NCBI GenBank assembly: GCA_934561485.1
Contig: CAKTGS010000011.1
Span: 1 to 35,975, forward strand
Source: an uncultured Faecalibacterium sp.
GTDB taxonomy: Bacteria > Bacillota > Clostridia > Oscillospirales > Ruminococcaceae
Reading direction: 5' to 3'
Length of the DNA stretch: 35,975 bases
The first letter of the stretch is position 1. Each line of letters starts with the position of its first letter. Of this stretch, positions 31,219 through 35,975 are shown piece after piece. Made by a program: the position numbers and the translations under genes. The notes beneath the pieces were generated by a model, which was not told the origin of the DNA, searched no databases, and saw only the letters and a program-made list of their open reading frames with translations.

Positions 31219-31271
31219 AACAGCGCTCCCGCCGCCGGTTCTTTCCGGTGCGGGAGCGCTGTTATTTTTTT
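31219..31271 (+). terminator. kdgK terminator
   Basis: A 14-bp outer stem AACAGCGCTCCCGC/GCGGGAGCGCTGTT plus an inner CCGG/CCGG stem, followed by ATTTTTTT. Confidence 0.93.
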
Positions 31272-31303
31272 ATGGTTTCCGGAAAAACATCGGCCAGCCC
31301 GGC

Positions 31304-33202
31304 TTATTCTCCATAGAAGCAGATACCGCCAAGCGCATAATCGGTATCTTCCTGCATACCGCCTCCAAGGCGGTACATGCAGCCTTTCTTCACAGTCAGA
31401 GCCTCGCCGTTATACATATACTCATAGGTCCACTGGCTGGCCGACAGCGCCGCCTCGTCTGCATTGTACTTATAATTGGGATCTTCATCCCGCCCCAATC
31501 CAACCCGGACACTGCTGCCCTGATAAGCCTCGGCCCACTGAACCACATCATTGCCCGATGCTTTCACTGTCGTACCTGCCGGAACTGTAACCACAAGGCA
31601 GTTGGGGTCATTCCATTCCTGTTCATTGCGCAGCGTCACACGCTTTGCCGACAGGATCGGATTGGAGAGTGTATAGACTTCCTTTGCGCTGGATGTTTCG
31701 GCAGCATTGGGATTCATGGCAAACAGCTGCTTCTGCGTATAGTTGGTGCCATCATAATCATCCGGGAAGTACCAGTACTTTGTCTGCGACTTGAAGGACA
31801 CCTGAATCGCAGTGCCGCCCACCTGATAGCTCACAGTCACATCCGTTTTGGTGGGCCAAGTATCGTTTGCTTCGCTGCTGTCGTAGCGGGTCAGCGTGTA
31901 GCTTACCGGTTTGACCTCCACCTTCTGTTGGAAGCCGCCGTCCGGGGCATCGTTCTTCCAGGTGTAGGTCTCGGCGGTCAGGTCAGTTTTTGCAGGGTTC
32001 AGGATGTACCACAGGCCCTCACCCTCGCGACTGCGGCCCTCAGCAGCACCATAGTACACGTAAAGCTTGCTCAGAGAAACATTGTTCACATCCTCTGCGG
32101 TGGGAGCAGTCACCACGGCAACATCGTCCGCGGTCACGCTGCCGTTTTCTTCGGCATTCACGTCATCCCAGGCGGTGGCATCGGCGTAGACCGCCAGCAT
32201 CTTGCCGTCTGCATCGTAATAGCGCAGCTGGTAGCCCCGGACCAGAAGGTTCTGCATGGCCGTCTTGGCCGCATCCGTGGTCAGCGCGGCCTTGATCTTC
32301 TCATAGGCATCGGCGCCCTCTGCCTTGGCAAGCCCGGCGGCGTTTTTCAGCAGGTCCTCGGCGGCGGTCAGCTGAATGCTCTCCGCATAATCCGCGTGGT
32401 TCACCTCGCCCAGCCAGCTGTCAGCACCCGCAAGGTCGCCTGCCTGGCTCTGGGCAAGGCTCATGGCCGCCAGCAGGGTGTCACGGTCCGCCGCTTTGTC
32501 CTCGCCCAGGTCGATGAGAGCATCATAGTCCGGCAGAACGTCCGCATAGTTTTCCAGCTTGGTGTTGGCCTCTGCACGGCCTGTGTAGGAAGTAACCTTG
32601 GTAGTCTTCACGTCCAGCACGTCTGCATCGTCCGGCAGCTTGGCAAGGCTTTCCAGTGCCTTGGTGTAACCTGCCACAGCAGCGTCATACCGGCCAAGCA
32701 GGGCACTCAGGCGGGCACAGGCGTTGTAAACCTTGATCTTCAAAGCTTCCAGCATCTGTTCCGTCACATCGGTGATCTTTTCCACGTCCACCTTGTCCAG
32801 AGCGGTGGATGCCGCTTCGTAGTCGCTCAGAGCGTCCTCGTTTTCGTCTGTCTGCTCGTTGATCTCGGCGCGGCCGATGTAGGCTTCCGCCTGCAGGTAG
32901 GGCTGGTCTGCCGCCTTTTCAATTGCCGTGCCGTAGTCGGCCTTGGCATCGTCATACTGCTTCAAACCGATGTAAGCTTCTGCACGGCCCAGATAGGCTT
33001 CGATGTCGTCCGGGTTCAGCTGAATGGCCTCGGTAAAAGATGCCACAGCCTCGGTGTAGTTCATCTCGGTCAGGTATTTCTGGCCCAGTTCAAACTTTTC
33101 CCGTGCTTTGGCGGCCTTGCTGGCGCAGGCTGTCAGCAGCATAGCCGCCAGCAGCACCATGGCTGCCAGCCGCAGCAGCCGCGTTTTAGCTTCGTTCCGC
33201 AT
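31304..33202 (-). CDS. TPR-repeat lipoprotein of unknown function
   Basis: 632 aa. The signal peptide and lipobox L-L-T-A-C place a lipidated Cys26 at the mature N-terminus, so it is surface-anchored. Residues about 34-160 hold tetratricopeptide repeats (e.g. YTEAVASFTEAIQLNPDDIE and YLGRAEAYIGLKQYDDAKAD), with more helical repeat-like sequence to about 330. The C-terminal 300 residues are beta-rich with many Tyr, Trp and Asp and are not recognised. The ATG at 33202 has AGGAGGA upstream; the longer frame to 33271 would cover the promoter. The TPRs suggest a scaffold or a partner-binding role in the envelope. Monocistronic. Confidence 0.85.
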   Translation of the reverse strand: MRNEAKTRLLRLAAMVLLAAMLLTACASKAAKAREKFELGQKYLTEMNYTEAVASFTEAIQLNPDDIEAYLGRAEAYIGLKQYDDAKADYGTAIEKAADQPYLQAEAYIGRAEINEQTDENEDALSDYEAASTALDKVDVEKITDVTEQMLEALKIKVYNACARLSALLGRYDAAVAGYTKALESLAKLPDDADVLDVKTTKVTSYTGRAEANTKLENYADVLPDYDALIDLGEDKAADRDTLLAAMSLAQSQAGDLAGADSWLGEVNHADYAESIQLTAAEDLLKNAAGLAKAEGADAYEKIKAALTTDAAKTAMQNLLVRGYQLRYYDADGKMLAVYADATAWDDVNAEENGSVTADDVAVVTAPTAEDVNNVSLSKLYVYYGAAEGRSREGEGLWYILNPAKTDLTAETYTWKNDAPDGGFQQKVEVKPVSYTLTRYDSSEANDTWPTKTDVTVSYQVGGTAIQVSFKSQTKYWYFPDDYDGTNYTQKQLFAMNPNAAETSSAKEVYTLSNPILSAKRVTLRNEQEWNDPNCLVVTVPAGTTVKASGNDVVQWAEAYQGSSVRVGLGRDEDPNYKYNADEAALSASQWTYEYMYNGEALTVKKGCMYRLGGGMQEDTDYALGGICFYGE

Positions 33203-33242
33203 AAAATTCCTCCTGATTTTTTGTTTTTCGGGGTCTGTTTCC

Positions 33243-33271
33243 ATTATACGCCTGCACTGCACCCTTGACAA
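33243..33271 (-). promoter_or_regulatory. TPR lipoprotein promoter
   Basis: Minus strand: -35 TTGTCA (33266-33271), a 17-bp spacer, -10 TATAAT (33243-33248). Confidence 0.82.
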
Positions 33272-33288
33272 GAAGGACTTCGCAGACC

Positions 33289-33333
33289 AAAACGTCCCCT
33301 GACTGCACCGCCGGGGGTGCCTGACAGGGGACG
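33289..33333 (-). terminator. Terminator of the UvrA2-like gene
   Basis: A 9-bp stem CGTCCCCTG/CAGGGGACG enclosing a second GCACC/GGTGC stem; on the minus strand it is followed by TTTT. Confidence 0.78.
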
Positions 33334-33345
33334 CTGTTTCTTCCG

Positions 33346-35823
33346 TTAAAGATACCGCCCGGTGATGCTTTCCGGGTTCTGCCGCACCTGCTCCGGGGTG
33401 CCTGCCGCCACAATGCGCCCGCCGGCTTCGCCGCCGCCCGGCCCCATGTCCACAAGGTAGTCCGCATTGCGGATCACATCCAGGTCGTGTTCAATGACCA
33501 CCACGGTGGCCCCGTTTTCGATCAGCTTCTGGAACACCCGCAGCAGGGTCTGCACATCCAGCGGGTGCAGGCCGATGGTGGGTTCGTCAAACACAAACAC
33601 ACTGTCCGACTGGCCCTTGCCCATCTCGCTGGCCAGCTTGAGCCGCTGGGCTTCGCCGCCGGAAAGGCTGGGCGTCTCCTCGCCCAAAGTCAGGTACCCA
33701 AGGCCCAGTTCCTGGAGCACCTGCAGGCGCTGACGCACCAATTTGCGGTCCGCGCAGGCATCCAGCGCGGTGGACACATTCATGTCCATCAGGTCGGCCA
33801 TGGAGGCCTGCGCACCGTCCGCCATGGGCAGGTGCACGGCCGCCGCTTCCCGGCTGTAGCGGGAACCGCCGCAGTCCGGGCACACCACCTCCACATCCGG
33901 CAAAAACTGCACATCCAGGCTGATCACGCCCGTGCCATCGCAGGTGGGGCAGCGCAGTCTGCCGGTGTTGTAGGAGAAGTCCCCTGCCTTATAGCCGTGC
34001 TCTTTGGCATCCGGCGTTTTGGCAAAGAGCTTGCGCAGCTCATCGTGCACGTTGGCGTAGGTTGCCACAGTAGACCGCACGTTGATGCCAATGGGCGTGG
34101 CATCGATCAGTTTGACCTGCCCGATGCCCTCAGCGTCCACCGCCCGGATGTGCTCCGGCAGGGCGGTGCCCGCAATGGACGCCTGCAGGGCCGGGATCAG
34201 GCTTTCCAGGATCAGGGTGGTTTTGCCGGAACCGGACACGCCGGTTACCACCGTGAGCCGCCCCTTGGGCAGGTCCAGCTCCAGCGGTTTAACCGTGTGC
34301 AGCGGCCCGGTGGACAGGTGGATGTGCCCCAGGGCAAACAGGTCTGCTACCGGGGTGCGCGGGCGGGCATTCACCCCGGCGCGCCCGGCCAGGAAGGGGC
34401 CGATCTGAGACACCGGGTTCTGCCGGATGGCCGGAACGGTGCCCTGCGCAATGACATGGCCGCCCCTGGCACCGGCTTCCGGCCCCATCTCGATGAGCCA
34501 GTCCGCTTCTGCCAGGATCTGGGTATCGTGGTCCACCAGCACCACCGAGTTGCCGTCCGCCACCAGGTCGTGCATCACGGCGGTCAGGCCCTCGATGTTG
34601 GAAGGGTGCAGGCCGATGGACGGTTCATCCAGCACATACAGCACGCCGGTGGTGCGGTTGCGCACGGCCCGGGCCAGCTGCATTCGCTGGCGCTCGCCGG
34701 TGGAAAGGGTGGCCGCCGCACGGTCCAGCGTGAGATACCCCAGCCCCAGCGAAAGCAGCCGCGCCGCCACCGTCTGGAAGGACTGGCAGATGCTCTGGGC
34801 CATGGGGCGCATTTCTTCCGGCAGGCTGGCGGGCACCCCGTCCACCCAGGCAGTCAGGTCGGTCAGAGTCATCTGGCAGGCTTTGTCCAGGCCGATGCCC
34901 CGCAGGCGCGGCACCCGGGCCGCTGCGCACAGGCGGCTGCCGCCGCAGTCCGGGCAGACCTGCTGCCGCAAAAACTTTTCCACCCGCTTCATGCCCTTTT
35001 CGTCCTTGACCTTGGCCAAGGCGTTCTGCACGGTGTAGGTGGCATTGAAATAGGTAAAATCCAGTTCCCCGGCCTGGTTGGAGTTTTTGTTGTGGTAAAA
35101 AATGTGCTTTTTCTCCGCCGGGCCGTTGTACACGATATCCTTTTCCTGCTCGGTCAGCTCCCGGAAGGGCACATCCGTGCGCACGCCCATCTCCCGGCAG
35201 ATGTCGATCATCAGCGACCACATCAGGCTGTTCCAGGGGGCCACAGCGCCCTGCTCAATGGTCAGGCTCTCGTCTGGCACCAGGGTGCTTTTGTCCACCG
35301 TCATCACAATGCCGGTGCCGCTGCAGGCAGGGCAGGCCCCCTGGCTGTTGAAGGAAAATTCTTCCGCCGAAAGCGCCCGCACCTGCGCGCCGCACGCCGG
35401 GCACACCAGCGGCTTTTCAGCCGCAATGGCAAGGCTGGGCTGCAGCCAGTGCCCGCAGCTGCAGCGGTAGCTGGCCAGGCGGGAGTACATCAGGCGCAGG
35501 CTGTTGAGCAGCTCGGTGCCGGTGCCAAAGGTGCTGCGGATGCCCGGCACGGCAGGCCGCTGGTGCAGGGCCAGCGCCGCCGGAACGTACAGCGCCTCGT
35601 CCACAGACGCTTTGGCTGCCTGGGTCATGCGGCGGCGGGTGTAGGTAGACAAAGCGTCCAGATACCGGCGGGAGCCTTCGGCATACAGCACGCCCAGCGC
35701 CAGGCTGGACTTGCCGGAGCCGGACACCCCCGCCACGCCCACAATTTTGCCCAGCGGCACATCCACATTGATGTTTTTCAGGTTGTGCACCCGCGCACCG
35801 CGGATCTCGATATGATCGACCAT
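33346..35823 (-). CDS. UvrA2-like excinuclease-family ABC ATPase
   Basis: 825 aa, shorter than housekeeping UvrA (about 940 aa) mainly because the UvrB-binding insertion in the first half appears to be missing, as in UvrA2/DrrC-type proteins. Two ABC modules are clear: Walker A GVSGSGKSS (about 32-40) and GVSGSGKTT; signatures LSTGERQR and LSGGEAQR; Walker B YVLDEPSIGLHP and FVFDEPTIGLHP. Zinc-binding cysteine pairs include CPACGAQ, CPACSGTG, CPDCGGSR, CPTCDGTG and a second CPDCGGSR. UvrA2 proteins bind damaged or drug-modified DNA and are linked to tolerance of DNA-intercalating drugs. The ATG at 35823 follows GGGAGAGG. Monocistronic. An IS-like element starts just upstream of its promoter. 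Confidence 0.92.
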   Translation of the reverse strand: MVDHIEIRGARVHNLKNINVDVPLGKIVGVAGVSGSGKSSLALGVLYAEGSRRYLDALSTYTRRRMTQAAKASVDEALYVPAALALHQRPAVPGIRSTFGTGTELLNSLRLMYSRLASYRCSCGHWLQPSLAIAAEKPLVCPACGAQVRALSAEEFSFNSQGACPACSGTGIVMTVDKSTLVPDESLTIEQGAVAPWNSLMWSLMIDICREMGVRTDVPFRELTEQEKDIVYNGPAEKKHIFYHNKNSNQAGELDFTYFNATYTVQNALAKVKDEKGMKRVEKFLRQQVCPDCGGSRLCAAARVPRLRGIGLDKACQMTLTDLTAWVDGVPASLPEEMRPMAQSICQSFQTVAARLLSLGLGYLTLDRAAATLSTGERQRMQLARAVRNRTTGVLYVLDEPSIGLHPSNIEGLTAVMHDLVADGNSVVLVDHDTQILAEADWLIEMGPEAGARGGHVIAQGTVPAIRQNPVSQIGPFLAGRAGVNARPRTPVADLFALGHIHLSTGPLHTVKPLELDLPKGRLTVVTGVSGSGKTTLILESLIPALQASIAGTALPEHIRAVDAEGIGQVKLIDATPIGINVRSTVATYANVHDELRKLFAKTPDAKEHGYKAGDFSYNTGRLRCPTCDGTGVISLDVQFLPDVEVVCPDCGGSRYSREAAAVHLPMADGAQASMADLMDMNVSTALDACADRKLVRQRLQVLQELGLGYLTLGEETPSLSGGEAQRLKLASEMGKGQSDSVFVFDEPTIGLHPLDVQTLLRVFQKLIENGATVVVIEHDLDVIRNADYLVDMGPGGGEAGGRIVAAGTPEQVRQNPESITGRYL

Positions 35824-35855
35824 TTTCCCTCTCCCCTGTTCTGCAATTTGGTTTT

Positions 35856-35883
35856 ATTGTAGCACAGCGCCGGGCAAAAGCAA
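35856..35883 (-). promoter_or_regulatory. Promoter of the UvrA2-like gene
   Basis: Minus strand: -35 TTGCTT (35878-35883), a 16-bp spacer, -10 TACAAT (35856-35861) with an extended TGC. Confidence 0.65.
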
Positions 35884-35898
35884 AGAGCCGGGGCAAAC

Positions 35899-35975
35899 TG
35901 ATATGCTACCCCTAGAGTAGACAGAGTAAAAACAAAACTCTGAATACTTTGGGGGTATTTTCATGTCAAGGAAGA
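35899..35975 (+). mobile_element. Left end of an IS3-family-like insertion sequence
   Basis: From 35899 the sequence reads TG-N4-GCTACCCC-N4-GTAGACA, resembling the IS150-subgroup terminal repeat (TG...CCC...AGT...GACA). A short leader and a GGGGGT ribosome binding site then precede an ATG at 35963. The element runs off the right edge, so the family call rests on the end sequence and gene start only. Confidence 0.55.
35963..35975 (+). CDS. Start of a transposase orfA-like reading frame (partial)
   Basis: Only M-S-R-K is visible before the window ends. IS3-family OrfA proteins commonly begin this way, and the position about 64 bases inside the putative terminal repeat is right for orfA. Confidence 0.4.

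Noticed and set aside
33487..35862. Long plus-strand frame opposite the UvrA2-like gene
   Set aside because: Antisense shadow; rich in His, Gln and Val with no domain I recognise.

Overview
The window reads as chromosomal DNA of a butyrate-producing gut Clostridia bacterium, most likely Faecalibacterium prausnitzii or a close relative. This rests on a butyryl-CoA:acetate CoA-transferase of the Faecalibacterium type, GC-rich wobble positions, Gram-positive-type ribosome binding sites (AGGAGG), a DnaD-plus-loader replication pair, a class III fructose bisphosphatase and a lactose/cellobiose-type PTS. Species assignment is by recognition, not by a search.

Layout. 1-3941: the start of a thiolase gene (minus, cut by the window edge), coaD (minus), then divergently the butyrate-forming CoA-transferase 'but' and an AI-2E-family membrane protein, closed by a bidirectional terminator. 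3947-9510: a minus-strand sugar locus. A LicR-type PRD/PTS regulator is followed by IIB, IIC, IIA and a GH1 6-phospho-beta-glucosidase; near-identical dyads lie upstream of both the regulator promoter and the IIB promoter. 9515-11890: a radical SAM/SPASM protein of unknown function and a TetR regulator. 12031-15046: the proline operon proC-proB-proA. 15218-15850: a methylglyoxal synthase family protein whose catalytic acid/base positions are replaced, behind a cre-like operator. 16000-17524: a Met_gamma_lyase-family PLP enzyme with the frameshifted remnant of a class I aminotransferase beside it. 17550-20047: a hairpin-rich spacer, a GNAT gene and murD. 20100-24370: an orphan peptide-binding lipoprotein, tRNA-Gly(CCC), and a small operon of an unknown protein, a DnaD-like protein and a DnaC/DnaI-like helicase loader. 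24370-26664: a metallo-beta-lactamase-fold hydrolase and murA. 26793-29858: fbp and a COG1313-type radical SAM protein, divergent from a symmetrical promoter pair. 30024-33333: kdgK and a large TPR lipoprotein. 33346-35883: a UvrA2-like ABC ATPase. 35899-35975: the left end of an IS3-like element, 15 bp upstream of the uvrA2 promoter.

Most genes are housekeeping or common accessory genes. The points most worth a second look are the MgsA-like protein with a kept phosphate pocket but lost catalytic residues, the paired operators of the PTS locus, the Rex-like site on the 'but' promoter, the uncharacterised radical SAM/TetR unit, and the mirrored divergent promoters at fbp. I see no CRISPR array, phage region or defence island.
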